Shown here piece by piece: positions 28,498 to 37,905 of a DNA stretch of 64,000 nt; position 1 is the stretch's first letter, and the number at the start of each line of letters is the position of its first letter. This DNA comes from an uncultured Dorea sp. GTDB taxonomy: Bacteria; Bacillota; Clostridia; Lachnospirales; Lachnospiraceae. The stretch spans positions 12,981 to 76,980 of the forward strand of contig CAJTRE010000010.1 in assembly GCA_910578495.1 (NCBI GenBank), written 5' to 3'. A program made the position numbers and the translations under genes. The notes under the pieces are model-generated. The model was not told the DNA's origin. It did not search any database and saw only the letters and a list, made by a program, of their open reading frames with translations.

Positions 28498-30036
28498 ATG
28501 AACAGTGTAATTAAAGGTGCAAGTTATGTACTGGCACATACACCACAGATGGTGGTATATAATGGAACAACACAGACAACAGAGAGAATTGTTAATCCGG
28601 AGTCTGAATACTTAAAAGAGTTAGAAAGTCATCTTCGTTCTTATGAAGATTGTGTAAATTACTGGCCAAACCAGGTATATATTGGAAATGCTACTCCTGA
28701 GGATCTTGTAAAAGTAGAGTTCCCATACTATGACAAGGTAAAAGAAGGAGCAGACAGATACGGAAAATATGGTGAGATCATGCCGGAAGAGGAGTTTATT
28801 CTTCTTGTTCAGGCTTGTGACCAGTTTGAAGTAGTTCTGCTTGACAAAGATTTTGTTGCTGCTCACAAAGAGGCATTTGCAGCTGATCCGATCATTACAG
28901 AAGACATTGTAGCAAGAGTAGTTGAAGGTGTTGAGCTTGCTGCTATTGAGGCTGCTGTAAAAGAGGAGCACGCAGAGGGACTCTATGTTGCAGGCAAATT
29001 AGTCGGCTGTGTAAAAAGAGCACATGATATTGATGTGAACTTATCTGCACACGTTATGCACGAGAACTTAATGAGTAAAGCATCCAGTGTTCTTGCATTA
29101 TTATATGGTGTTAAGAATGCAGGAATTAGTAAAGACGACGTAGAGTATGTGATCGACTGTGCTGAGGAAGCATGTGGTGATATGAATCAGCGTGGAGGCG
29201 GTAACTTCGCAAAAGCCGCTGCAGAGATTGCAGATCTTAAAAATGCAACAGGTTCTGATGCGCGTGGTTTCTGTGCAGGTCCGTCTCACGCACTTATCGA
29301 AGCTGCTGCTTTAGTAAAATCAGGCGCTTATAAGTGTGTAGCTGTAACAGCCGGTGGATGTACAGCGAAACTTGGTATGAACGGTAAAGACCATGTGAAG
29401 AAAGGTCTTCCAATTTTAGAGGACTGTCTGGCAGGATTCTGTGTAATTCTTTCAGAGAATGACGGCGAAAACCCGGAGATCAACCTTGATATTCTCGGAC
29501 GTCATACAGTAGGAACAGGAAGCGCTCCACAGAATGTTATCGGAAGCCTTGTAGCTGATCCACTTGAGAAAGTTGGAATGAAGATCACAGATATTGACAA
29601 ATACTCTCCAGAGATGCAGAATCCGGATATTACAAAACCGGCAGGAGCAGGAGATGTTCCGATGGCTAACTACAAGATGATTGCAGCTTTGGCAGTTAAA
29701 AAAGGCGAGATCGACAGAAAAGAAATCGCTGGATTTGCTGAGAAACATGGTCTTACAGGATGGGCTCCAACACAGGGACATATCCCGTCAGGAGTACCGT
29801 ACATCGGATTTGCAAGAGAGGATATTCTTGCAGGAAATATTAAGAAAGCAATGATCGTAGGTAAAGGAAGTCTTTTCCTTGGACGTATGACAAACCTTTT
29901 CGATGGTGTGTCTTTCGTAATTCAGGCAAATACAAAGGCAGAAGCAGAGGCGGCTGCAGGTGTATCTGAGGAGGAAGTAAAAGGACTGATCGCAAAGGCT
30001 ATGAAAGATTTCGCTGCTTCCCTGATAGCAGAGTAA
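28498..30036 (+). CDS. grdC: Glycine reductase component C, beta subunit
   Basis: Component C releases acetyl phosphate from the carboxymethyl-selenoprotein A intermediate. GrdC is 512 residues here, the typical size, and has thiolase/FabH-like character, with a conserved cysteine-rich core (ARGFCAGPSHALIEA, VAVTAGGCTAKLGMNGKDHV) and GWAPTQGHIPSGVPYIG. AGAAAGGTGG precedes the ATG. It lies 170 bases after grdA and 12 bases before grdD. Acetyl phosphate would be turned into ATP by acetate kinase encoded elsewhere. Confidence 0.95.
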   Translation: MNSVIKGASYVLAHTPQMVVYNGTTQTTERIVNPESEYLKELESHLRSYEDCVNYWPNQVYIGNATPEDLVKVEFPYYDKVKEGADRYGKYGEIMPEEEFILLVQACDQFEVVLLDKDFVAAHKEAFAADPIITEDIVARVVEGVELAAIEAAVKEEHAEGLYVAGKLVGCVKRAHDIDVNLSAHVMHENLMSKASSVLALLYGVKNAGISKDDVEYVIDCAEEACGDMNQRGGGNFAKAAAEIADLKNATGSDARGFCAGPSHALIEAAALVKSGAYKCVAVTAGGCTAKLGMNGKDHVKKGLPILEDCLAGFCVILSENDGENPEINLDILGRHTVGTGSAPQNVIGSLVADPLEKVGMKITDIDKYSPEMQNPDITKPAGAGDVPMANYKMIAALAVKKGEIDRKEIAGFAEKHGLTGWAPTQGHIPSGVPYIGFAREDILAGNIKKAMIVGKGSLFLGRMTNLFDGVSFVIQANTKAEAEAAAGVSEEEVKGLIAKAMKDFAASLIAE

Positions 30037-30048
30037 GGGGTGTTAAAA

Positions 30049-31203
30049 ATGGCAAATAATATTGAAAAGATGATTGCCGATACCTTTATGGAGATGGCAC
30101 AGGGACTTGAGACGGGAAGCTTCGGAAAAAGACCTAAAGTTGCGCTCACCGGTATGGGCAGTGAGCATGGAGAAGAAAACTCCATGGCAGCGGCAGTAGC
30201 GGCTGCAAAAGACGGCATCGATGTATATTATATCGGTACTTTAGAGGCAGAGGGTGTTACAACTATCAAAGTGGCTAACGATGAGGAAGGTCACGACAAG
30301 ATGGAAGAAATGCTTGCAAATAAAGAGATTGACGCGGCAGTAACTATGCACTTCCCATTCCCAATCGGAGTATCTACCGTAGGACGCTGTGTAACACCGG
30401 CGCAGGGAAAAGAGATGTACATTGCAAATACAACAGGTACATCCAGTACAGACCGTATCGAAGGCATGATCAAAAATGCAATCTACGGAATCATTACTGC
30501 AAAAGCATGCGGCAATGCGAACCCGACAGTAGGTATCCTGAACGTTGACGGTGCTCGTCAGACAGAGAAAGCTTTAAAACAGCTTCAGGAACAGGGATAT
30601 GATATTGCATTTGCAGAGTCCGGAAGAGCAGACGGCGGATGCGTGATGAGAGGCAACGATGTTCTTCAGGCATCACCGGACATTATGGTAACAGATTCTT
30701 TGACCGGAAATATTTTGGTTAAAATGTTATCTTCTGCAAACACAGGTGGAAGTTTTGAGGCCACAGGCTACGGCTATGGACCTGGAATCGGCGAGGGATA
30801 TGAGCAGTTAGTTATGATCGTTTCTCGTGCATCCGGAGCTCCGGTTATCGCAAATGCAATCCGTTACGCGGCACAACTCGTAAGAGGTAAAGTGTTCGAG
30901 GTAGCAAAGACTGAGTTTGCTGCAGTTAAGAAAGCAGGTTTGGCCGAGATTTTAGCAGGTGTAAAAGCATCTTCCAAACCGGCAGCGGCAGAGGAAGAAG
31001 TAAAAGAGCCTCCGAAGGAGATTGTAACTGCACAGATTCCTGGAATCGAAGTTATGGATCTTGAGGACGCTGTAAAAGCTCTTTGGAAGATTAACATTTA
31101 TGCTGAGAGTGGAATGGGCTGTACAGGTCCTATCGTTCGTGTATCTGACGCAAATCTTGCAAAAGCAGAGGAAGAGCTTAAAAAAGCCGGATATATCGGC
31201 TAA
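30049..31203 (+). CDS. grdD: Glycine reductase component C, alpha subunit
   Basis: GrdD (384 residues) is the PlsX-like subunit of component C and carries the thiol that forms the acetyl thioester, which is then released as acetyl phosphate. The C-terminal Cys358 in GMGCTGPIVRVS matches the catalytic cysteine region known in this family. The N-terminal core has ALTGMGSEHGEENS. The ATG at 30049 follows AAGGGG at 8 bases. An in-frame GTG at 30040 is less likely. It is the last gene of the cluster, with a terminator 30 bases after it. Confidence 0.94.
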   Translation: MANNIEKMIADTFMEMAQGLETGSFGKRPKVALTGMGSEHGEENSMAAAVAAAKDGIDVYYIGTLEAEGVTTIKVANDEEGHDKMEEMLANKEIDAAVTMHFPFPIGVSTVGRCVTPAQGKEMYIANTTGTSSTDRIEGMIKNAIYGIITAKACGNANPTVGILNVDGARQTEKALKQLQEQGYDIAFAESGRADGGCVMRGNDVLQASPDIMVTDSLTGNILVKMLSSANTGGSFEATGYGYGPGIGEGYEQLVMIVSRASGAPVIANAIRYAAQLVRGKVFEVAKTEFAAVKKAGLAEILAGVKASSKPAAAEEEVKEPPKEIVTAQIPGIEVMDLEDAVKALWKINIYAESGMGCTGPIVRVSDANLAKAEEELKKAGYIG

Positions 31204-31236
31204 TCGCACGATAAGAATGATTTGAAAATAATAACG

Positions 31237-31276
31237 AAGTGGCATTTTGGATAAGTTCCGAAATGCCACTTTTATT
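31237..31276 (+). terminator. Terminator of the glycine reductase operon
   Basis: Eleven-base arms (31237-31247 and 31261-31271) around a 13-base loop are followed by a T-rich run. Confidence 0.8.
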
Positions 31277-31316
31277 TCCGTTTTTCCATTTTATAATAAA
31301 TACGGGGTGGAAAAAT

Positions 31317-32363
31317 ATGGAAATAGTCTTAAAATCAGTTGTTCATGAAATACATTTTGGTACGTGGGGAAAGAAGGCGTTGGCATGTGGTTATATTGTG
31401 GTATTTATCCTTGGCTTGTGTAAGATTGGAATGAGTCAGAAGATTGTGTATCCAGAGGCGGATACATACGTAGAAAAGGGACTTGTGAAAGCGGCAGGGT
31501 ACGGAGAAATGCGAAATCCTGCCGCTCGTTTTTTGAAGCAGTCAGATAGTCTGATAGAGCAGCTAATGGAGCAAACGGAAGTTTTGGGAAAGACGGAAGT
31601 ATTTCCCGATTCCGGCGGAATTTCCAATGGTTCGACAGACGAAAGGAACGATATGTCGACAGGACAAGAATCTTTTAAAACTTCTGTAAAAAGGACTGTA
31701 AATGAGGAGATGACAGATAGTATAAAGTCAGAGATTCCGAAAGTATTGGAAACAGATGTGGTAAAGCAGGAGATTCCGGAAGTGCCGGCGGAGACACCGG
31801 TGAAAGAGCCGGAGGAACTGACGTCTCAGTCAGTGTGGAAAGTGACTCTGGATGGAAACGGCGGAACTATAACGCAGTCTGAATATAAATTTGAGACGCC
31901 GGTATTTGTAGCGGCTGATTTTGCGGAACCCAAAAGGCTTGGAAAAGAATTTACCGGATGGTACGAGGATAAGGCTTGTACCCAGTGTTTTAAAAGTGCT
32001 TCTGAAGAAAGGAAAGAGCTGACATTGTATGCGGGATGGAAAGAATTTGACGGATTTGTCTCTAATGAGAAAGGATATATTACAGAGTGTATTGCTGCGT
32101 CCTTTGACGCGGAAGATGGTTTTTTGGTGCTTCCTGCCCACGAGAGCTGTATCGGAATGGAAGCCGGTGCATTGAGAAATGTGAAAGAATCTGTTATGGA
32201 AGTTTATATTCCGTCTAATATTCAATATATTGCGCCGGGCACATTTGCCGATCTTCCCTGTCTGATGTTTATCGAAGCGGCGTCTGATAATCCGTTTTAT
32301 TACAGCAAAGACGGAGCTCTCTATGAAAAGGACGGGACGCTTGTGGCTGTTCCGAAAGAATAA
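31317..32363 (+). CDS. Membrane-anchored protein with an InlB-type repeat and a BspA-like LRR
   Basis: This 348-residue surface protein has unknown role. One membrane helix near residues 20-40 (ALACGYIVVFILGLC) anchors it, with the rest outside. A low-complexity Glu/Lys/Pro-rich stalk (about 90-180) leads to a Listeria-Bacteroides (InlB B-type) repeat at about 182-248 (VTLDGNGGTI ... FTGWYEDKACT ... LTLYAGW). A final BspA-type leucine-rich-repeat-like unit follows (EVYIPSNIQYIAPGTFADL). The ATG at 31317 follows GGGGTGG. Such modules often mediate protein binding at the cell surface. It starts right after the grd terminator and is not part of that operon. Confidence 0.82.
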   Translation: MEIVLKSVVHEIHFGTWGKKALACGYIVVFILGLCKIGMSQKIVYPEADTYVEKGLVKAAGYGEMRNPAARFLKQSDSLIEQLMEQTEVLGKTEVFPDSGGISNGSTDERNDMSTGQESFKTSVKRTVNEEMTDSIKSEIPKVLETDVVKQEIPEVPAETPVKEPEELTSQSVWKVTLDGNGGTITQSEYKFETPVFVAADFAEPKRLGKEFTGWYEDKACTQCFKSASEERKELTLYAGWKEFDGFVSNEKGYITECIAASFDAEDGFLVLPAHESCIGMEAGALRNVKESVMEVYIPSNIQYIAPGTFADLPCLMFIEAASDNPFYYSKDGALYEKDGTLVAVPKE

Positions 32364-32425
32364 TATTTGAATATTTAAAAGTGTGGTGCTATAATAAGTT
32401 GGATTAAAGATGTAGGGAGACGTCT

Positions 32426-33661
32426 ATGAAGATTCAACAGGTGACGGAAGACAAAAAAAAATATCTGGATCTTTTGCTGCTGGCAGATCCCCAGGAGGAC
32501 ATGATCGACAAGTATCTGGATGAAAGTACGTTGTTTGTACTTAGTGAGGATGAGATTGTCAAGACGGTATGTGCGGTTGTGATGCTGAAAAACGGGCAGT
32601 GTGAGATTAAGAATATAGCAACTATGCCGGAAGAACAGGGAAAAGGCTATGGGAAATACATGATTGATTATGTCTGTGAGCATTTTAGTGAAAGATGTCA
32701 GATGATGTATGTAGGTACCGGGAATAGCAGGAAGACAATTGAATTCTATGAAAAATGCAGGTTTGTAAATTCTCATATTGTAGAGAATTTTTTTACAGAC
32801 AACTATAAAGAGCCGATTTATGAGGATGGGATTCTTTTGACAGATATGATCTACCTGAGACGCCCGCTTTACGCACAGATTGATGTGAAACGGGTAGTTA
32901 ATCTGGCGCTTGAAGCTGGACGGATTCTTTTGAAAAACGGTGGAGAGATTTTTCGTGTAGATGAGACTATGACTCGTATTTGCAACCGTTTTCATGTAGA
33001 TAAAGTAGATACGTTTATGTTAAGTCATGGGATATTTATCAGTGCCCAGCATGGGGATGAAGAAGTATACACGAAAGTAAAGCATGTCCCATTGTCCGGC
33101 TCTAATTTGGAAATCGTAGCTGAAGTCAACGACTTGTCCAGAGAAATATCTTCAGGAAAAGTTACGCTTGAAGAGGCAGAAAAGAAGCTGAAAGAGATTG
33201 AACGAATGCCGGGGGCAGGATACTGGCAGAAGATTCTGGGAGCAGGTCTTGGAAGCGGATGTTTCGGCTATCTGCTATGCGGTGCGGGGAGAGAAAGTAT
33301 TCTTGCCTTTTTTATCGGATGTCTGTTATATATGTGGGTTCTTGCGGCGAACAAACATAAGGTATCCAAGATCGTAACCAATATGGTCGGCGGCGTGATT
33401 ATCAGCAGTCTTGCGATTTTGGCAAATTATATATCCGTAATGGAGCCTTTACAGATAGACGGAATCATTATCGGAGGAATCATGCCGCTCATTCCGGGAG
33501 TGGCGTTTGTCAGTGCCATAAGAGAGATTGCAGACAGTGATTTCTTGTCCGGGACTGTGCGTATGATCGATGCATTGCTTGTGTTTGTATATATTGCCAT
33601 CGGAGTGGGAATATCTCTCAGTGTGTATCGAACTCTTTCGGGAGGAGGGCTTGGATTATGA
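32426..33661 (+). CDS. Fusion of a GNAT acetyltransferase with the ThrE exporter N-terminal subunit
   Basis: This is a single 411-residue frame without interruption. Residues 1-145 form a GNAT domain with the acetyl-CoA loop EEQGKGYGKYM (near 69-79) and the NSRKTIEFYEKCRF segment. Residues about 150-411 form a threonine/serine exporter N-terminal unit (DUF1212): the cytoplasmic part starts VNLALEAGRILLKNGGE and is followed by about five helices, including IMPLIPGVAFVSAIREIAD. Stand-alone ThrE N-terminal subunits are near 255 residues. The next gene, overlapping by 4 bases, encodes the C-terminal ThrE subunit. The GNAT half might modify the exported amino acid or sense acetyl-CoA, but neither is shown. 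Confidence 0.86.
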   Translation: MKIQQVTEDKKKYLDLLLLADPQEDMIDKYLDESTLFVLSEDEIVKTVCAVVMLKNGQCEIKNIATMPEEQGKGYGKYMIDYVCEHFSERCQMMYVGTGNSRKTIEFYEKCRFVNSHIVENFFTDNYKEPIYEDGILLTDMIYLRRPLYAQIDVKRVVNLALEAGRILLKNGGEIFRVDETMTRICNRFHVDKVDTFMLSHGIFISAQHGDEEVYTKVKHVPLSGSNLEIVAEVNDLSREISSGKVTLEEAEKKLKEIERMPGAGYWQKILGAGLGSGCFGYLLCGAGRESILAFFIGCLLYMWVLAANKHKVSKIVTNMVGGVIISSLAILANYISVMEPLQIDGIIIGGIMPLIPGVAFVSAIREIADSDFLSGTVRMIDALLVFVYIAIGVGISLSVYRTLSGGGLGL

Positions 33662-34131
33662 TTGTGTTTTTGTTAAAAAACATGCTTTGTTCTTTCGCGG
33701 GAACGATTGCATACGCAATTTTATTCAGTGTGCCGAAGAAATATTATGTAAGCTGTGGATTTACCGGAATGACAGGATGGCTGGTGTATCTGTTTATCAC
33801 GCAGGCTACGATTTTTTCGGCGGCGGTAGGTTCTTTTTTCGGGAGTCTGACAGTCGTGCTTATATCCCGGATGCTGGCGGTACGTATGAAGTGTCCGATT
33901 ACAATATTTCTTGTGTCCGGAATCTTTCCTCTTGTGCCGGGAGCGGGAGTGTATTATACTGCATATTATCTGGTAACAAATGAAATGGGATTGGCGGCGG
34001 TCAAAGGATTGGAAGCGATCAAGATTGCGTTTGGCATCGTGCTTGGCATTGCAGTTGTATTGTCAGTTCCAAGGGGCGTGTTTCAGCTTGAATACTGGAG
34101 ACAAAGAAGATACAGAAGAAAATATGAATAG
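33658..34131 (+). CDS. Threonine/serine exporter, small C-terminal subunit
   Basis: This 157-residue membrane protein of the ThrE C-terminal type (DUF3815) has four hydrophobic helices and the conserved SGIFPLVPGAGVYYTAY near residue 84. The start ATG overlaps the stop of the GNAT-ThrE gene (ATGA), so the two are translationally coupled and together should form a complete split exporter. It ends 15 bases before gltX. Confidence 0.88.
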   Translation: MIVFLLKNMLCSFAGTIAYAILFSVPKKYYVSCGFTGMTGWLVYLFITQATIFSAAVGSFFGSLTVVLISRMLAVRMKCPITIFLVSGIFPLVPGAGVYYTAYYLVTNEMGLAAVKGLEAIKIAFGIVLGIAVVLSVPRGVFQLEYWRQRRYRRKYE

Positions 34132-34146
34132 ATGAGGAGAAGGATC

Positions 34147-35607
34147 ATGAGTAAAGTAAGAACAAGATTTGCACCAAGTCCAACAGGAAGAATGCATGTT
34201 GGAAATTTAAGAACGGCGTTATACGCTTATCTCATTGCAAAACATGAGGGCGGAGATTTTATGCTCCGTATTGAGGATACAGATCAGGAGCGTTTCGTAG
34301 ACGGAGCGCTTGAGATTATTTATCGTACGCTTGAGAAGACCGGACTTGTCCATGATGAAGGGCCGGATAAAGACGGTGGAGTAGGACCTTATGTACAGAG
34401 CGAGCGTAATGCGTCCGGATTATATTTGGAGTATGCGAAAAAACTGATTGATCAGGGAGACGCTTACTACTGCTTCTGTGACAAGGAGCGTCTGGAGTCT
34501 CTGAGAAACAAAGTGTCCGGAGAGGACAGTGCAGAGATTATTGTTTATGACAAACACTGCCTTGGACTTAGCAAAGAAGAAGTACAGGCGAATTTGGAAG
34601 CCGGAAAGCCTTACGTTATCCGTTTTAATATGCCGGCAGAGGGAACTACAACGTTTCAGGATGATATTTATGGTGATATTACGGTTCCGAATGAGGAATT
34701 AGAGGATTTAATCTTGATTAAATCCGACGGTTATCCGACTTATAATTTTGCGAATGTTGTGGACGATCATCTAATGGGAATCACACATGTAGTACGGGGA
34801 AATGAGTATCTGTCCTCTGCGCCGAAATATAACAAGATCTATGAGGCGTTTGGATGGGAAGTTCCAACTTATGTGCACTGTCCGCTCATTACAGATGAGA
34901 ACCACAAGAAGCTGAGTAAGAGATGCGGACACTCTTCCTATGAAGATTTGATCGATCAGGGATTTGTGACGGAAGCAGTTGTAAATTATGTGGCGTTACT
35001 TGGATGGTGTCCGTCTGATAATCAGGAGATTTTCTCTTTGGAAGAATTGGTGAAGGCGTTTGATTACCGTCATATGAGTAAATCTCCGGCGGTATTTGAT
35101 ATTGTGAAATTGAAATGGATGAACGGCGAGTATTTGAAAGCTATGGAGCTTGAGAAATTCTATGAGATGGCACAGCCTTATATTTGTGAGGTGATCACGA
35201 AAGACTATGATCTGAAAAAGATTGCTGCCCTTGTAAAGACAAGAATCGAAGTATTCCCGGACATCAAGGAGCAGATTGATTTCTTTGAGACGCTTCCGGA
35301 GTATGACACAGCGATGTACTGTCATAAGAAGATGAAGACGAATGAGGAAAATTCTCTGGAGGTATTAAAAGGCGTGTTGCCGCTTCTTGAGGAGCAGGAT
35401 GATTTTAGTAACGATGCATTATTCGAGACGCTTAAAAAATACGTGGATGAAACAGGCGTAAAGACAGGATTTGTTATGTGGCCGGTAAGAACGGCTGTTT
35501 CCGGAAAACAGAATACTCCGGGCGGTGCTACGGAGATCATGGAGATTCTCGGTAAGGAAGAATCTTTGGCACGTATTCGAAAAGGGATTGAATTATTGAG
35601 TAAGTAA
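34147..35607 (+). CDS. gltX: Glutamyl-tRNA synthetase
   Basis: This 486-residue class I synthetase charges tRNA-Glu. In bacteria lacking GlnRS it may also charge tRNA-Gln for GatCAB conversion. The HIGH-type motif is HVGN (residues 17-20) and the KMSKS-type loop is KLSKR (255-259). The C-terminal anticodon-binding domain includes [16 protein letters not shown], typical of GltX. The ATG at 34147 follows GAGGAGAAGG. The frame is also open from 34132 with no ribosome site. It is followed closely by a helicase gene. Confidence 0.96.
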   Translation: MSKVRTRFAPSPTGRMHVGNLRTALYAYLIAKHEGGDFMLRIEDTDQERFVDGALEIIYRTLEKTGLVHDEGPDKDGGVGPYVQSERNASGLYLEYAKKLIDQGDAYYCFCDKERLESLRNKVSGEDSAEIIVYDKHCLGLSKEEVQANLEAGKPYVIRFNMPAEGTTTFQDDIYGDITVPNEELEDLILIKSDGYPTYNFANVVDDHLMGITHVVRGNEYLSSAPKYNKIYEAFGWEVPTYVHCPLITDENHKKLSKRCGHSSYEDLIDQGFVTEAVVNYVALLGWCPSDNQEIFSLEELVKAFDYRHMSKSPAVFDIVKLKWMNGEYLKAMELEKFYEMAQPYICEVITKDYDLKKIAALVKTRIEVFPDIKEQIDFFETLPEYDTAMYCHKKMKTNEENSLEVLKGVLPLLEEQDDFSNDALFETLKKYVDETGVKTGFVMWPVRTAVSGKQNTPGGATEIMEILGKEESLARIRKGIELLSK

Positions 35608-35616
35608 GGGGTATCT

Positions 35617-37458
35617 ATGAGTTTAAACAATGCTCAAAAAGAGGCTGTCGCTCACTATCAAGGGCCATGTATGGTTCTTGCCGGTCCCGGTTCCGGGAAA
35701 ACGCTTACCATCGCCAAGAGAATTGAATATTTAATAAAGAAGTATCAGGTAAGGCCAGAAGAAATTCTGGTCATTACCTTTACGAAGTATGCCGCAAAAG
35801 AAATGAAGCAGAGGTTCTACTGTGTGATGGATCATCAGCCGCTTCCTGTGACCTTTGGAACTTTTCATGGCATTTACTACGGAATATTAAAATGGGCGCA
35901 TGGGCTTTCTCAGGCAAATATACTTGCGGAGGAAGAAAAAAGAGCTCTTTTGACGGAAGTTATCGGAAAGATTGACTGGGGTGACGAAACGGAACTTTTA
36001 AAAGAGGAAGATTTTTTGAACGGTCTTCTGGAAGAAATCGGAAATATTAAAAATAACCGGCAAAATATAGAGACTTATGAGTCAAAGCGATATGGTATTT
36101 CCAGATTCCGGAAGATATACAAATTATACGAGGAAGAAAAGCAAAGACTTCGGAAACTGGATTTTGAAGATATGCTTGTAAAGTGCTGTCTGCTCTTTGA
36201 AAAAAGACCGGATATACTGGCGAAGTGGCAGCAGAGGTTCCGGTACATTTTGGTGGATGAGTTTCAGGACATTAATCAGGCGCAGTATGATGTGATCAAA
36301 ATGCTGGCGGCTCCTTCTAACCATCTGTTCGTAGTAGGAGACGACGATCAGTCCATCTATGGATTCCGGGGAGCAAGACCGGGGATTATGCAGACGTTTA
36401 TGAAGGACTATCCGGAGGCATTAAGAATTATTCTGGACGTAAATTATCGCTCGACAGCTCATATTGTAAATAGCGCGCTCAAGGTGATTGCCAATAATCA
36501 GAACCGCTATCCAAAGAAGATCTGCGCTCAGAAAGCGGCGGATAAAAATGTTCATGTACAGGAAGCAAAAGATCCCTTCGAGGAGAGCAGGTATATTTTG
36601 GATGAGATTAGAGAAACTGTAAAAGAAGACGTTTCATTTACAGATATTGCAGTTCTTTACCGGACAGTGTCGGATGGCAGGATTCTGGCAGAGACGCTTA
36701 TGGAGTACCAGATTCCGTTTCAGATGAAAGAACATTTGAATGATATATACGATCATTTTATCGGACAGGATTTGTATAGTTATTTGGCGCTTTCTCAGGG
36801 AAAACAGGAAAGAGCGCATTATCTGAGGGTGGTGAACAGACCGAACCGTTACATCGGCAGAGACAGCATGAGTGAGGGAAGAGTGAGTTTCGAGAGTCTG
36901 CGGAATTTTTATTGTGATAAGAAGTGGATGCAGGATCGTATCGACCAGTTCGAGTGGGACATGAAGATGCTCCGGGATAAGGCTCCTTACGCAGCGATAC
37001 AGTATATCCGAAAAAGTATTGGTTATGATGAGTTTTTGAAAGAATATGCATCTCGAAGAGGTGTTGACGGGGAAGAGCTTTTTGAGACTCTGGATGAAAT
37101 TCAGGAGCGTGCCAAGGGTATGGCGGGAATTGAGGACTGGTTTTTGCATGTGGAGGAGCATAAAAGGATGCTAAAAAGCAGGGGGCGAGAGACGGATACC
37201 GGGCAGGGGGTGTCGCTTTTAACGATGCATGGTGCGAAAGGACTGGAATTTGACACTGTATTTATTCTGGGGGCGAACGAAGGCGTGACGCCTTATAAAA
37301 AAGCGGTATTTGAAGATCATACGGAGGAAGAAAGACGTCTGTTTTATGTAGCTATGACGAGAGCAGAGAGAAAGCTTACGATTAGTTATGTGAAAGAAAA
37401 AAACGGAAAGGAGATGTCCCCTTCCCGTTTTGTCGGTGAATTATTCGCAGGCTTATAA
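35617..37458 (+). CDS. UvrD/PcrA/Rep-type superfamily 1 DNA helicase
   Basis: This 613-residue ATP-dependent 3'-5' helicase is shorter than PcrA (about 730-750 residues). Motif I is AGPGSGKTLTIAKRI, motif II (Walker B) VDEFQDINQAQYD, motif III GDDDQSIYGFRGA, motif V TMHGAKGLEFD and motif VI FYVAMTRAERKL. The shorter size comes from compact 1B/2B inserts and no PcrA-type C-terminal tail. The role is probably DNA repair, or clearing of replication or transcription blocks. It lies 9 bases after gltX. Its stop overlaps the stop of the convergent DUF1292 gene by 6 bases. Confidence 0.92.
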   Translation: MSLNNAQKEAVAHYQGPCMVLAGPGSGKTLTIAKRIEYLIKKYQVRPEEILVITFTKYAAKEMKQRFYCVMDHQPLPVTFGTFHGIYYGILKWAHGLSQANILAEEEKRALLTEVIGKIDWGDETELLKEEDFLNGLLEEIGNIKNNRQNIETYESKRYGISRFRKIYKLYEEEKQRLRKLDFEDMLVKCCLLFEKRPDILAKWQQRFRYILVDEFQDINQAQYDVIKMLAAPSNHLFVVGDDDQSIYGFRGARPGIMQTFMKDYPEALRIILDVNYRSTAHIVNSALKVIANNQNRYPKKICAQKAADKNVHVQEAKDPFEESRYILDEIRETVKEDVSFTDIAVLYRTVSDGRILAETLMEYQIPFQMKEHLNDIYDHFIGQDLYSYLALSQGKQERAHYLRVVNRPNRYIGRDSMSEGRVSFESLRNFYCDKKWMQDRIDQFEWDMKMLRDKAPYAAIQYIRKSIGYDEFLKEYASRRGVDGEELFETLDEIQERAKGMAGIEDWFLHVEEHKRMLKSRGRETDTGQGVSLLTMHGAKGLEFDTVFILGANEGVTPYKKAVFEDHTEEERRLFYVAMTRAERKLTISYVKEKNGKEMSPSRFVGELFAGL

Positions 37459-37752
37459 TTCTTCAAATTCCTGTTCGTCCATCCATTCATCGAAAGCGTC
37501 GGCGGCGATTTCGTACTCATCGTCATCTTCGATGTTGGAGAGGACAGGCTCATCGTCGACTTCTTCGTAGCGGTAGATGTATACATCGCCGTCAACACTT
37601 TCACCTTCATCGTTCAGTGGAAGAAGGGCGATGTATTCTTTGTCGTTTACCTCGTAGATTGTTAAAACGGCACACTCTACAACTTCATCATCGTCCAATG
37701 TTAAAGTTACAGTGATAACCTCTTCTTCTGGATTCATATTCTGTTCACTCAT
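37453..37752 (-). CDS. DUF1292 family acidic protein
   Basis: This 99-residue, strongly acidic soluble protein matches DUF1292, a common Firmicutes family of unknown function. Its core shows VTLTLDDDEVVECAVLTIYEV, then DKEYIALLPL and YIYRYEE. The end is EFDEW-type acidic (DAFDEWMDEQEFEEL). AAAAGGAGAA on the minus strand precedes the start. The gene is convergent with the helicase gene and divergent from a sugar-binding protein gene, with no room for a shared terminator at its 3' end. Confidence 0.85.
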   Translation of the reverse strand: MSEQNMNPEEEVITVTLTLDDDEVVECAVLTIYEVNDKEYIALLPLNDEGESVDGDVYIYRYEEVDDEPVLSNIEDDDEYEIAADAFDEWMDEQEFEEL

Positions 37753-37905
37753 AAGACCATTCTCCTTTTGTATTAAGATAACTTAACTGTATCAAAGGAG
37801 AGGGCAAAAAGCAAGGATGTAGTAGCCAAAAGTAAGAAAATGTTGTAAAATAGACATAGTTGTTCAGTTATGTATTGACAAAAGAGGTGCAGGGAGGAAG
37901 ATGTT

